Assembly (NCBI GenBank): GCA_913052135.1
Contig: CAJXDY010000006.1
Location: 1-64,000 of the forward strand
Length of the DNA: 64,000 nucleotides
Direction: 5' to 3'
Origin: UBA8106 sp913052135
Lineage (GTDB): Bacteria; Acidobacteriota; Vicinamibacteria; Vicinamibacterales; UBA823
Below are positions 1 through 8,692 of the stretch, in pieces. The position numbers and the translations under genes are program-made. Position 1 is the stretch's first letter. Every line of letters starts with the position of its first letter. Under the pieces are notes generated by a model. It was not told the DNA's origin. It was given only the letters and a program-made list of their open reading frames with translations, and did not search any database.

Positions 1-113
1 TGGTAGGTCTCCCCTTCGGCCAGGGTGATCATGTAGCGGCGCGCCTTGCGGTCGATAAGCAGGGTCAGATCGCCGGGATGAAAACAATTCTTATCGGTTT
101 GAGTTTGGTTCAA
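1..113 (-). CDS. trmI: tRNA (adenine-58-N1)-methyltransferase, N-terminal fragment
   Basis: Minus-strand reading from a TTG at 113 gives about 37 residues before the window edge, including GDLTLLIDRKARRYMITL. The pattern GDL-x-LLID-x-K-x-RRY near the start is typical of the small N-terminal beta domain of TrmI-type tRNA m1A58 methyltransferases, which use S-adenosylmethionine to methylate A58 in the T loop. The catalytic Rossmann domain would lie to the left of the window. The TTG start has no convincing ribosome binding site, so the exact start is uncertain. The call rests on one short motif and is moderate. Confidence 0.5.
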   Translation of the reverse strand, partial: MNQTQTDKNCFHPGDLTLLIDRKARRYMITLAEGETY

Positions 114-152
114 ATCTGTGGTCTGGTCTCGTTCGGACGTATCAAGTGGGAC

Positions 153-500
153 TTAGTCCCTGGCCGAGGCCGGGCGGCTGCCCTCCAAATAGGTGGTATT
201 CGCCGGAGAATAGGGGTCCATATGTGGGAAGAAAACGATCAGTTTGGCGTTCTTGCCGCCCACTACTTTGAACCCATGCTCGGCGCCGGGTGGGATGACC
301 ACGGTGTGGTCCTTCTCCACGGTCACAGTCTCGCCGTTGATCCGCACTTCAAGGGTGCCTTCCATAATCATGATCAGTTCGTCTGTCTCGTGGGTGTGGA
401 GGGGTGCGCCGGTGCCTGGTTCGGCGGTGTTCAGGCTGAGGGAGCTGGAAACCCCATGTTCTTCAAGGGTGACATCCCACTTCCATGAGCGAAGTTCCAG
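153..500 (-). CDS. small cupin-domain protein, start unresolved
   Basis: Single-domain cupin. Motif 1 is intact (HTH-x3-E-x6-G, about 110 residues before the stop) and motif 2 is recognisable as IPPGAEHGF. These supply the metal ligands of a small beta-barrel; the substrate cannot be told. The first ATG in frame, at 371, lies inside motif 1 and would destroy the fold. The frame is open upstream to a TAG at 519-521, but contains no ATG, GTG or TTG there; only a CTG at 500 is available. Either it starts at CTG or its true 5' end has been lost. Its upstream end overlaps the NUDIX remnant on the other strand. It lies 40 bases upstream of the trmI fragment on the same strand. Confidence 0.6.
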   Translation of the reverse strand: MELRSWKWDVTLEEHGVSSSLSLNTAEPGTGAPLHTHETDELIMIMEGTLEVRINGETVTVEKDHTVVIPPGAEHGFKVVGGKNAKLIVFFPHMDPYSPANTTYLEGSRPASARD

Positions 501-955
501 CCGGTCTTTCGCTTGGCACTATTGAGCGAAGAGCACCCCGTCCTTCGGCCACATTGATGGTTACCAGAGATGGCGAAGATGGGGTCGAAGTTTTATTGGG
601 CAGACGGTCTGAAACCATGCCAGCATTTCCTGAATACTGGGCCTTTCCCGGCGGCAGTATCTCCCGTAGTGATAGAGAATCAGTCGAGAGATTACCACAT
701 CTAAATCTCGCCCAAGCAGCGATGTTTCGAGAATTGGTTTCATCGACACGGTAGCTCTCCCTGTAGGCCAATGTGAATGTGCAAGCTTACAGTTGATTAT
801 ATTGAGGCGGCAAGTAGTAAATCGATTGGACGTCGACTTGCTGCCGGCCTTGTAGTACAGTCCGCGTCGAAACGTCCTGCACCATGATATTTACGCAGGT
901 TTATGATTATGCTGTGGTGGATAATCAAAAGCTTGTTGACCTAATACCACTGAAT
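485..955 (+). pseudogene. NUDIX hydrolase, frameshifted remnant
   Basis: The first open frame (485-754) reads into a NUDIX core: LLGRRSETMPAFPEYWAFPGG followed by an imperfect NUDIX box (GGSISRSD...AAMFREL), then VSSTR and a stop, just where an intact box would continue as REL-x-EE-x-G. Downstream, another frame continues plausibly as VALPVGQCE...RLDVDLLPAL up to a TAG near 853. Later still, a third stretch near 890-950 gives YDYAVVDNQKLVDLIPL, which resembles the C-terminal beta strands of this family. At least two frameshifts are therefore needed to restore one protein, and the glutamates of the box are missing. I infer a decayed gene; assembly error near a contig end is the alternative. 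Confidence 0.5.
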
Positions 956-965
956 ATATGTGTTG

Positions 966-1985
966 ATGTCCCGTCATCTTCGAACCATTCTCATCGTGGG
1001 TGTGACTGGAGGCTTACTAGCCTTCTTTCTGTGGAACATTGATTTAGATCTTGTCTTGTTTGAGATTCGCAATGCTCGTTTAAGTTATCTTGCCATCTTG
1101 GTAGTGACGACAGTGTTAGCGTATTTTGTTCGAGCTCTGCGCTGGCAAATTGTCCTGATACCTATCGGCCAGACTCATTTCATAACTGCGTTGCGGACTA
1201 CCATTATTGGGTTCGCAGCCTCAGCGCTGTTACCAGCACGTCCCGGTGAAGTGTTACGCCCATATCTTCTCGCTAGGAAAGAGGGGGTGAGTGCTTCATC
1301 CGCTTTTGCAACAATCCTTATCGAAAGGTTGCTTGATTTCGTAACAGTACTGCTCCTATTTGGAGTTTTCTTAATGAATTTTGAACCAACTGGTGGTGTG
1401 GTGGCAGGGCGAGTGCTTGAGGCAATTAAAATCGGTGGCATCTTGGGAGCGTTAGGCGCTTCCATAGCCTTGTTATTGGCTTTTTTCATCACAAAACATC
1501 CGGAATCGGTTGAGAGGCTAGTACCGAAGGCCGAGAAGATCCTTTCAAGGCGCCTGGCCACCGTTTTTGGACGACTCTTGCGAACATTTGTGCTGGGCTT
1601 GGGTGCAGCTCGACGGCCAGGCATTCTATCCTTGGCCATGGCACTCTCCATTCTTCATTGGTTAATTGTAGCAACAGGTGTGTGGTCTACTGCCGAGGCG
1701 TTTCGTTTGGGTTTACCTTTTACGGGTTCGTTTTTGCTTCTATCTCTGATGGTTGTGGGTCTTTCGGTGCCTACACCGGCCGGGGTGGGTGGATTTCACG
1801 CATCATTTCAAATCGGTTGTACACTGTTTTATGGAGTGCCGAACGACCAAGCTGTGGCCGCAGCGATCGTTCTGCATGCCATTTTATTTATACCAGTCGC
1901 AATTGCTGGTTCAATCCTAATGGCGCAGGATGGTTTGAATCTGTTTCGCATTGACGCTATTGTGCTCTCAAGCAGTGATGACTAG
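966..1985 (+). CDS. flippase-like integral membrane protein (LPG synthase TM / UPF0104 family)
   Basis: About 339 residues with some eight hydrophobic helices. The LLPARPGEVLRPYLLARKEG segment at about 90-110 and the late VPTPAGVGGFHASF motif are hallmarks of the membrane domain shared by MprF flippase halves and UPF0104 proteins. It lacks the cytosolic aminoacyl transferase domain of MprF, so only the membrane half is present. The family is thought to move lipids or lipid-linked molecules across the inner membrane; the substrate here is unknown. GTG at 960 and ATG at 966 are both possible starts. It is followed 35 bases later by nrdR in the same direction. Confidence 0.8.
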   Translation: MSRHLRTILIVGVTGGLLAFFLWNIDLDLVLFEIRNARLSYLAILVVTTVLAYFVRALRWQIVLIPIGQTHFITALRTTIIGFAASALLPARPGEVLRPYLLARKEGVSASSAFATILIERLLDFVTVLLLFGVFLMNFEPTGGVVAGRVLEAIKIGGILGALGASIALLLAFFITKHPESVERLVPKAEKILSRRLATVFGRLLRTFVLGLGAARRPGILSLAMALSILHWLIVATGVWSTAEAFRLGLPFTGSFLLLSLMVVGLSVPTPAGVGGFHASFQIGCTLFYGVPNDQAVAAAIVLHAILFIPVAIAGSILMAQDGLNLFRIDAIVLSSSDD

Positions 1986-2020
1986 TACTCGGTACTGACT
2001 TGAACTGAAAGGGGTTCACG

Positions 2021-2482
2021 GTGAAGTGCCCGTTTTGTAATCATCTAAGTGATAAGGTTGTCGATTCTCGTGAGGGGAAAGAAGGTCAGGTCATACGTCG
2101 TCGACGCGAATGCCTCGGCTGTGGCCGTCGCTTTACGAGTTATGAACGAATCGACGAGATTCCTTACATGGTTGTGAAAAAAGATGGGAATCGTGAGAGA
2201 TTCGATCGGCAGAAGGTTATGGCTGGTTTGTTGAAGGCGTGTGAAAAAAGACCTGTTAGTGCAGCGATGCTGGAAGCTATTGTTGACCGCGTGGAAGCAG
2301 CCTTACAGGAACAATCTGAAAAAGAGATTGCGGCAGCTGAAGTTGGCGGTTTCGTCATGCGTGAACTCAAAGAACTCGACAAAGTTGCCTATGTTAGATT
2401 TGCTTCCGTTTATCGGCATTTCAGGGATATTGGTGAGTTTATGACTGAACTTAAGGATTTGCTGGACAATAAAGATTCTTAG
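2021..2482 (+). CDS. nrdR: transcriptional repressor NrdR
   Basis: Full-length NrdR (153 aa). Residues 3-34 form a zinc ribbon with CPFC and CLGC, and residues about 49-139 form an ATP-cone domain. NrdR senses ATP/dATP and represses ribonucleotide reductase operons by binding NrdR boxes. The GTG start is supported by a GAAAGGGG Shine-Dalgarno sequence 8-14 bases upstream. No nrd genes or obvious NrdR box lie nearby, so its targets are elsewhere in the genome. Confidence 0.95.
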   Translation: MKCPFCNHLSDKVVDSREGKEGQVIRRRRECLGCGRRFTSYERIDEIPYMVVKKDGNRERFDRQKVMAGLLKACEKRPVSAAMLEAIVDRVEAALQEQSEKEIAAAEVGGFVMRELKELDKVAYVRFASVYRHFRDIGEFMTELKDLLDNKDS

Positions 2483-2613
2483 CCGGGTCGCAATTCATTA
2501 TTCTTGGGCCTCTTTAAAAATTACATAAATCTAGAATTAGTTTTATCGAAACTGGTACCGCGTGCTTAGATTGATCTATTAGCTTGGCTATCGTGGAGTA
2601 CACTTGACTTGTA

Positions 2614-3363
2614 ATGAGATGCCCAAAATGTCATTACGTCGGTTTTGAGTCTAGTGAGCGATGCCGACATTGCGGCTATGACTTATCTCTCAAAGCTGCT
2701 TCCTTGCCGGAAACAGATCCAGTAATTCGCTCCAATGTAAAGAGTGGCGAACTGGCCGAACTTCCACTTCATCTGGAGCGCCAGCTTAAACCGCGGACTT
2801 CGCGTTTCGAGGCAGAGCTTGAAGAGGATCTGTCAAATCTTGAACTGCCACTGTTTCAAGAGTATCCAACAGATGGAGCAACAAACAGTGAAGGCTTGGA
2901 TAGAGGCGCCAGAGAATCAATTGGTTCCGGCGTTGAAAGGTCTTCAATGAGTGCTGTTTCAAGAGTTCGTCGTCTGTGTGCAGCCGTTCTTGATATTGTC
3001 CTGATGGTTTGTATCGATGCAGTCGTCGTGTACATAACGTTAAAGCTTTTAGGGTTAGCAGTCACTGAATGGTCGAACCTTCCCATGGCACCATTAGCTG
3101 GTTTCCTGTTCTTGTTAACCGGGGGTTATGTTGTAGCGTTTACAGTGGCGGCCGGGCAGACGCTCGGGAAAATGGCTTTTGGTATCAAAGTAATTTGTAT
3201 TGATGGAACTTCTGTAGGATTTGGAACAGGCTTGCTGCGAGCGGCCGCCTATCTCATTTCGGTTTTGCCTTGCGGGATCGGCCTTGTGGTTGGTTTGTTC
3301 GACCGGCAAGATCGCACACTTCATGATCGTGTCGCTGCGACCAGAGTGGTTAAGTCATCATGA
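2614..3363 (+). CDS. zinc-ribbon plus RDD-family membrane protein
   Basis: 249 residues. The N-terminus carries a zinc ribbon (CPKC at 3-6, CRHC at 17-20), then about 85 polar, acidic residues, then an RDD domain from about 110. RDD hallmarks are RVRRLCAAVLD at the first helix, GQTLGKMAFGIKV in the middle and DRQDRTLHDRVAATRVV at the end. Three to four membrane helices are visible. RDD proteins are poorly understood; some act in ion transport or stress tolerance. The fusion to a cytosolic zinc ribbon suggests a protein-interaction or sensing role, which is inference. No assignable operon partner. Confidence 0.8.
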   Translation: MRCPKCHYVGFESSERCRHCGYDLSLKAASLPETDPVIRSNVKSGELAELPLHLERQLKPRTSRFEAELEEDLSNLELPLFQEYPTDGATNSEGLDRGARESIGSGVERSSMSAVSRVRRLCAAVLDIVLMVCIDAVVVYITLKLLGLAVTEWSNLPMAPLAGFLFLLTGGYVVAFTVAAGQTLGKMAFGIKVICIDGTSVGFGTGLLRAAAYLISVLPCGIGLVVGLFDRQDRTLHDRVAATRVVKSS

Positions 3364-3483
3364 AAAACACTTAATGACTGACAAAATAAACTCTTTCTCT
3401 AACTGGGTGCTATTCAGGTCTTCTGTATAGGCGTTGCTAATTCAGTTCAGTGCAAAGGATTAAATAATTATTGGGAATAGTGA

Positions 3484-3948
3484 ATGATTCGATTAGCTTT
3501 TGCGATTGCAACAGTATTCAAGGCTGGTTACATTCCGATAGCTCCTGGGACTGTAGGATCAATCATAGGACTGTTGGTTTTTTGGCTTATAAAGGATTAC
3601 GCATCTTTTACAATTGAGATGTTTGTCGCCGCCGCCTTATTTTTTGCAGGCGTCTGGGCTTCAACGATTGTGGAGCAGGTCCTTGAGCGTCATGATCCTG
3701 GAGTTGTCATTGTCGATGAAGTTGTCGGCATGTTGGTTGCGCTAATGCTTCTTCCTCCAACGATTACAGTGATGTTTTTGGCGTTCTTATTATTTCGTGT
3801 TTTTGACATCATCAAACCGTATCCTGCTCGCTGGTGTGAACAGCTATCACGTGGCTGGGGCATTATGATGGATGATGTTGTAGCCGGATTGTACGTTAAC
3901 GTTTTAATTCACATCATTCTATGGATAGTGCCCCAATGGTTGATGTGA
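3484..3948 (+). CDS. pgpA: phosphatidylglycerophosphatase A
   Basis: 154 residues, usual PgpA length. It removes the phosphate of phosphatidylglycerophosphate to give phosphatidylglycerol at the inner membrane. Visible family motifs are PIAPGTVGS near residue 20, VIVDEVVGML near 78, FDIIKPYPARWCEQ near 110 and MMDDVVAGLYVN near 130; the acidic residues of these motifs bind Mg2+. Four hydrophobic segments. The gene overlaps or abuts cinA. Lipid genes plsY and gpsA follow 1.3 kb downstream, making a small phospholipid group. Confidence 0.93.
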   Translation: MIRLAFAIATVFKAGYIPIAPGTVGSIIGLLVFWLIKDYASFTIEMFVAAALFFAGVWASTIVEQVLERHDPGVVIVDEVVGMLVALMLLPPTITVMFLAFLLFRVFDIIKPYPARWCEQLSRGWGIMMDDVVAGLYVNVLIHIILWIVPQWLM

Positions 3949-3950
3949 GC

Positions 3951-5225
3951 ATGAATGCGCCGCGTCCGATTGAGAGAGTTTGGATTATTGCGATTGGGAG
4001 CGAAATGTTGACACCATTTCGCAATGATACAAACTCAATTTACATCACTGAAAAATTAAACGATCTCGGAATTGAGGTGCGCGGCAAAACTATTGTTGGC
4101 GATAACCATGTAGAGTTGGGGAATGAACTTCGGCATGCGCTGGACCTTGTGGATGCGGTGTTTTTGACCGGTGGATTAGGACCCACTGAAGATGATCTCA
4201 CGCGCGAAGTAATTGCTCAAGTTTTAGAAACACCACTCGTAGAAGACGTTAAGATCGTTGATCAGATCCGCGCAAGATTTTCCTCTAGGGGCATGCGGAT
4301 GCCTGAGGTCAATCGGCGTCAGGCGCTTGTACCTAAAGGTGCAACACTCCTGCCAAATCCGCGGGGCACAGCGGCTGGGTTATGGATTCACTGGCGAGAT
4401 AAAGTCATCGTGGCTTTACCAGGTCCTCCTCGAGAATTGGAGCCAATGTTTGATGAATCATTGCGGAATCGATTGCGAAAATGGACCCGTGATGTGAGTT
4501 TGTCTAGGCGAGTTCTAAGGATAACTGGTCTTGCTGAATCTCAGGTCGAGGAGCTTACGCAACCGATCTATTCGCGCTGGCAGAACAAGAAACCTCCTAT
4601 TGCGACCTCAATTTTGGCAACTTTTGGTCGTATTGAGATTCATTTGTCGGTACGCGCGGCCACAGAAACTGAAGGTTTAGCGTTACTAGATCAGGCAGTT
4701 AAGGATCTAGCTCAACCGTTGGGTTCATCGCTTTATAGCAGTGACGGACGCACGTTGGAACAAGTTGTTGGTGATCTCTTGTGCGCTCGGAAGTGGAAGA
4801 TCGCAGTGGCTGAATCATGTACCGGAGGGCTTATTTCATCAAGACTCACGGATGTGTCTGGTAGTTCAGCTTACTTCGAAATGGGTGTAGTAGCTTACGG
4901 AAACGACACAAAAATTAAGCAGCTTGGCGTGCCAAAACTTATACTCAGTGAGCACGGGGCGGTTAGTGAGTCCATAGCAGCAGCGATGGCATCCGGTGTA
5001 AGAAGCAAAGCAGGAACAGAACTGGGTATTGGTGTAACAGGGATTGCTGGGCCTTCTGGTGGAACGCAAGAGAAGCCTGTGGGCACGGTGGTGTTTGCGG
5101 TAGAAACCTCTGATCAACAGGAGCTCAGAACGATGAGATTTTATGGCGGACGTGAGCTTGTCAATTACCAAGCATCCCAGTTCGCACTCGACATGGTTCG
5201 TCGAATACTGGAAGATCGTGATTGA
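3951..5225 (+). CDS. cinA: CinA: molybdopterin-binding-like domain plus nicotinamide-nucleotide amidase domain
   Basis: About 424 residues from the ATG at 3951. The N-terminal MoCF-like domain shows IAIGSEML, the GGLGPTEDDLTREV motif and ALPGPPRELEPMF. The C-terminal PncC/CinA amidase domain (from about 285) shows VAESCTGGLISSRLTD, YGNDTK and GVTGIAGPSGG with PVGTVVFA. CinA family proteins deamidate NMN and may hydrolyse ADP-ribose in pyridine nucleotide recycling. Earlier ATGs at 3921 and 3936 would overlap pgpA by up to 28 bases; 3951, just past the pgpA stop, is preferred although none has a strong Shine-Dalgarno. Confidence 0.93.
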   Translation: MNAPRPIERVWIIAIGSEMLTPFRNDTNSIYITEKLNDLGIEVRGKTIVGDNHVELGNELRHALDLVDAVFLTGGLGPTEDDLTREVIAQVLETPLVEDVKIVDQIRARFSSRGMRMPEVNRRQALVPKGATLLPNPRGTAAGLWIHWRDKVIVALPGPPRELEPMFDESLRNRLRKWTRDVSLSRRVLRITGLAESQVEELTQPIYSRWQNKKPPIATSILATFGRIEIHLSVRAATETEGLALLDQAVKDLAQPLGSSLYSSDGRTLEQVVGDLLCARKWKIAVAESCTGGLISSRLTDVSGSSAYFEMGVVAYGNDTKIKQLGVPKLILSEHGAVSESIAAAMASGVRSKAGTELGIGVTGIAGPSGGTQEKPVGTVVFAVETSDQQELRTMRFYGGRELVNYQASQFALDMVRRILEDRD

Positions 5226-5286
5226 AATAGCCGAGATTGTTTTAGGTCGGGGCCGTTGACTTGGTTTACTTCATGCGTGCCCAGAT

Positions 5287-5880
5287 ATGAATACATCACT
5301 TGTTTTGCTTGGATATATTGTTGGTTCGATTCCATTTGGATTTTTATTAACGTGGAAGTCCTCTGGAATTGACGTTCGAAAAATTGGAAGTGGCAACGTC
5401 GGTGCAACAAACACTCTCCGTGCGGCAGGCAGACTTACAGCTCTGGCGGTAATGATGTTAGATGCGGCTAAAGGTGTGGCGCCCGTTCTAGTTGTAGAGC
5501 GTATGGGTGCAAGCGATATGAATTGTGCTGCAGTAGGGCTTGCCGCAATCATCGGTCACATATATCCAGTGTGGTTACGATTTCGTGGAGGGAAAGGAGT
5601 TGCGACTACAGCTGGTGTGTTTGGTGTGCTGGCACCGATCGCTGTTGCTGCGGCGGCTGGACTGTTTTTCGTCTTGGTTTGGCGAACTCGGTATGTATCG
5701 GTAGGTTCCATTGTTGCATCGATTGCTCTCGTGCCCTTGACCTACCTTATTGCTGCACCTTTACATATAGTCGTCGTTGCTTCATTCTCGACAGCGTTAA
5801 TTGTTTACCGGCATTGGGAAAACATCACTAGATTAAAGTTGGGTATAGAACCTCGACTTGGTGATGAAGTTCAATGTTAA
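5287..5880 (+). CDS. plsY: acyl-phosphate:glycerol-3-phosphate acyltransferase PlsY
   Basis: 197-residue integral membrane enzyme that moves acyl from acyl-phosphate to glycerol-3-phosphate, the first step of phosphatidic acid synthesis. The three conserved loops are present: GSIPFGFLL at 12-20, GSGNVGATNTLR at 37-48 and GHIYPVWLRFRGGKGVATT at about 90-108. Five to six helices. It ends 10 bases before the gpsA start, so acceptor synthesis (GpsA) and use (PlsY) are in one unit. No plsX in the window. Confidence 0.95.
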   Translation: MNTSLVLLGYIVGSIPFGFLLTWKSSGIDVRKIGSGNVGATNTLRAAGRLTALAVMMLDAAKGVAPVLVVERMGASDMNCAAVGLAAIIGHIYPVWLRFRGGKGVATTAGVFGVLAPIAVAAAAGLFFVLVWRTRYVSVGSIVASIALVPLTYLIAAPLHIVVVASFSTALIVYRHWENITRLKLGIEPRLGDEVQC

Positions 5881-5890
5881 GAAGAAGACG

Positions 5891-6898
5891 ATGGATCAAA
5901 AAATAGCAGTTCTAGGAGCCGGCAGTTGGGGTACTGCTATGGCAATACACCTGGGTCGGATTGGTAACGAGGTGCATTTGTGGGCGCGGAACAAGTCACT
6001 TATTGAAACATTATTACGTGATCGTATGAATGGTGCCTACCTTCCAGAAATTTTGTTTCCGTCTAACGTTAATCCCATGAATTCGCTCGAGGATGCACTT
6101 AGTGAGATCGACTGTGTCGTAGTGGCAGTTCCTTCACATGGGTTGCGATCTGTAGTACAGCAGGCTGCTGAGTTTCTCGCGCCCCACACGACTATCGTTA
6201 GTGCGACGAAAGGCCTAGAACCAAAAACAATGCTTCGAATGTCTGAAGTAATTGAGCAAGAGGTCAAGCCATCGAATGCCATCGTGGTGTTATCGGGTCC
6301 GAGTTTCGCGCTTGAGGTAGCACACGAATTACCCACAGCCGTTCTGGTCGCCTCTTCTCGATCTGACAGTCGTGATTTAATTCAACAACAGTTCCGATCA
6401 AGCTATTTTCGTCTATATGGCAGTGATGATGTCATTGGCGTTGAGATTGGTGGGGCGCTTAAGAATACGATTGCTATAGCGGCAGGTGTTGTTGAAGGGT
6501 TGGGACTTGGTCAGAACGCTTTGGCTGGACTAATAACAAGAGGATTAGCCGAAGTGTCGCGCTTGGCGTATGCGCTGGGAGCTCGCAGGGAAACGCTTTC
6601 TGGTCTAAGTGGTCTGGGTGACCTTGTTCTAACTTGCACTGGCAAGCTGAGTCGTAACCGGCGTGTGGGTTTTGAACTTGGCAAAGGGAAATCTCTTGAC
6701 GAAATTGTAAGTGAAATGTCGATGGTGGCTGAGGGTGTCCGTACGACGGATGCTGGACTGTCACTTGGGGCTTGTCATGGAGTTGAACTACCAATTACCT
6801 CGCAAATGAGCGAAGTACTCGCTGGTCGCATTGAGCCGCGAGCAGCGGTCGAGGCTCTCATGTTACGTCGACAGAGAATTGAATGCGAGCCTGATTGA
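5891..6898 (+). CDS. gpsA: glycerol-3-phosphate dehydrogenase [NAD(P)+]
   Basis: 335 residues from the ATG at 5891, preceded by a purine-rich AAGAAGAAG. It reduces dihydroxyacetone phosphate to sn-glycerol-3-phosphate for phospholipids. The N-terminal Rossmann motif is LGAGSWGTAMA, the middle has VLSGPSFALEV, and the C-terminal domain has EIGGALKNTIAIAAG and GLSGLGDLVLTC with SRNRRVG. Starts at GTG 5858 or ATG 5861 are open but would run 20 or more bases into plsY and add a lysine-rich tail not usual for the family. Confidence 0.95.
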   Translation: MDQKIAVLGAGSWGTAMAIHLGRIGNEVHLWARNKSLIETLLRDRMNGAYLPEILFPSNVNPMNSLEDALSEIDCVVVAVPSHGLRSVVQQAAEFLAPHTTIVSATKGLEPKTMLRMSEVIEQEVKPSNAIVVLSGPSFALEVAHELPTAVLVASSRSDSRDLIQQQFRSSYFRLYGSDDVIGVEIGGALKNTIAIAAGVVEGLGLGQNALAGLITRGLAEVSRLAYALGARRETLSGLSGLGDLVLTCTGKLSRNRRVGFELGKGKSLDEIVSEMSMVAEGVRTTDAGLSLGACHGVELPITSQMSEVLAGRIEPRAAVEALMLRRQRIECEPD

Positions 6899-6928
6899 CG
6901 CTTTGGTTTCAGCAAGGGTTAGTGTTTT

Positions 6929-8017
6929 ATGGCTCTATCTGACTTCGAATATATGAATCAGGCGTTGTGCCTCGCATTGCGAGGACGGGGGCGGACAAGC
7001 CCAAACCCGATCGTCGGGGCCATTGTCGTATCAGATGGAGTTGTCGTAGGCTCAGGATATCACCAAGAAGCTGGCTCTCCTCATGCTGAGGTTCACGCTC
7101 TGAGTGCTGCTGGATCTGCAGCAAAAGGGGCGACCCTGTTTTGCACTCTAGAACCATGCTGTCACACTGGACGTAATGGCCCTTGCGTGGAACAAATTGT
7201 TGAATTCGGTATAAGACGAGTGGTCGTTGCGGTTGAAGATCCCAATCCGCTCGTTGCAGGTGGAGGAATCTCTTTTCTTAGAGATCAAGGCGTGCAGGTG
7301 GAAGTGGGTCTTTGTGGTCGAGAAGCCTTCCAAGTTAATCGAGATTTCTTCACTTTTATCCGCTACAACCGGCCATTTGTCACTATGAAGATTGCCTTAA
7401 GTATTGATGGTTATACAACGAGCAAGGAGGGTAGTCGTGCAACCATAACTTCAACGACTGCAAATCGACACGCACATCTATTGCGCGCTGAAGTGGACGC
7501 TATCGGTGTAGGTTCAGGAACCATTGTAACTGACGATCCTCTTTTAACAGCTCGAGAGGTTCATCGCAGGCGACCACTTACTCGCGTAATTTTTGACACA
7601 CGACTGAGGACCCCTCCGACTGCCAGAATCTTTTCCACGCTCGATCATGGACCCGTTATTATCGTTACAACGACCAAGGTTGTGGATTCTAGGGCTAGGA
7701 ATGTCGAGATGCTGGTAAAGGCTGGCGCAAAAATTGAATGTCTTGAATCCTGCAAGATAAAAATGGCTTTAGGGCGTATGGGTGAGTTGGGAATAATGTC
7801 GCTTTTACTCGAAGGCGGAACGACTATTCATCGAGCGGCGTGGGCCGCTGATGTCGTTGATCGTGTTCAGATGTATTTATCACCAACGTCGCTTGGCTCT
7901 CAAGGCTTATGCTGGTTGACTTCACAAGAAGTGTCTTTGAGCACGTTGACAAATGTCAGCGTGAAGCCATGTGGAGAAGACATGTTTATGGAGGGTTATG
8001 TTCACAGGATTGATTGA
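6929..8017 (+). CDS. ribD: bifunctional riboflavin deaminase/reductase RibD
   Basis: 362 residues. The N-terminal deaminase domain has the zinc site HAEVHAL at about 51 and CTLEPCCHTGRNGPC at about 71-85. The C-terminal reductase domain begins near residue 148 (FVTMKIALSIDGYT) and includes GSGTIVTDDPLLT and LLLEGGTTIHRAAW. It performs two consecutive steps in riboflavin synthesis, deamination then NADPH-dependent side-chain reduction. Its 3' end overlaps ribE by 20 bases, so translation is probably coupled. Confidence 0.95.
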   Translation: MALSDFEYMNQALCLALRGRGRTSPNPIVGAIVVSDGVVVGSGYHQEAGSPHAEVHALSAAGSAAKGATLFCTLEPCCHTGRNGPCVEQIVEFGIRRVVVAVEDPNPLVAGGGISFLRDQGVQVEVGLCGREAFQVNRDFFTFIRYNRPFVTMKIALSIDGYTTSKEGSRATITSTTANRHAHLLRAEVDAIGVGSGTIVTDDPLLTAREVHRRRPLTRVIFDTRLRTPPTARIFSTLDHGPVIIVTTTKVVDSRARNVEMLVKAGAKIECLESCKIKMALGRMGELGIMSLLLEGGTTIHRAAWAADVVDRVQMYLSPTSLGSQGLCWLTSQEVSLSTLTNVSVKPCGEDMFMEGYVHRID

Positions 8018-8600
8018 AGCACTTGGGACGATCGACCAGTTGACATTAGGCAATGTTGGGCATCACCTGCAGTTGAATTCAACCTTGTGTTCTCATTTAT
8101 CTAGTGGCGATAGTTTGTCAGTAAACGGAGTCTGTTTAACGGCAACGAGAATTGATGGAGATACTATGTACGCAGAGGTGTCTCCAGAAACATCCAGCGT
8201 GACTACTATAGGCAGTCTTACACCAGGCAAGTTGGTTAATCTTGAGCGTCCTCTACGTGCGAATGGTCTAATTGGTGGACATTTTGTTCAGGGGCATGTA
8301 GATGCCATCGGTACTGTAGGAAGTATTAGGAAAGATGATGATTTCCACTGGATTTCAATTAGTTATCCCGCAGTCCTTCGCACCTACTTAGTTTCACGTG
8401 GTTCGATAGCTGTGGATGGGGTTAGTCTAACGATTATTAATCTAGATGTGAGTCAGTTTGAGATTCAACTTGTACCTTATACTTGGGAACACACGACATT
8501 TAAGACCTATCGTACAGGCGAGGCTGTGAATCTTGAATGCGATATTCTTGGCAAATACGTGGTTCATGCCATGGAGTTAGGAAGATTAGACAAGAGTTAA
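7998..8600 (+). CDS. ribE: riboflavin synthase alpha subunit
   Basis: 200 residues from ATG 7998, preceded by GGAGGG inside ribD. It dismutates two 6,7-dimethyl-8-ribityllumazine molecules into riboflavin. The two homologous lumazine-binding halves are visible: MFTGLIEALG...SVNGVCLTA in the first, GGHFVQGHVDAIG and VDGVSLTI in the second. The starting MFTGLIE is the invariant N-terminus of the family, which fixes the start despite an earlier in-frame codon at 7971. Confidence 0.95.
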   Translation: MFTGLIEALGTIDQLTLGNVGHHLQLNSTLCSHLSSGDSLSVNGVCLTATRIDGDTMYAEVSPETSSVTTIGSLTPGKLVNLERPLRANGLIGGHFVQGHVDAIGTVGSIRKDDDFHWISISYPAVLRTYLVSRGSIAVDGVSLTIINLDVSQFEIQLVPYTWEHTTFKTYRTGEAVNLECDILGKYVVHAMELGRLDKS

Positions 8601-8692
8601 CAATCATATAAATGAAATTTAGTATTTTTTGCACAGGAACCTCGTTTGATGTCCATTATTGAGTCGCAAGGACTGGACGAGAGAGGAAATAT

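Noticed and set aside
78..488. Plus-strand open frame of 136 codons
   Set aside because: It is the antisense shadow of the cupin gene, whose motifs are clear on the other strand.
1175..1651. Long minus-strand frame of 158 codons
   Set aside because: Antisense to the flippase-like gene; Ser/Lys/Arg-rich composition without motifs.
6899..8692. FMN riboswitch for the riboflavin genes
   Set aside because: Gaps before ribD (30 bases) and ribBA (92 bases) are too short and lack the conserved RFN helices.
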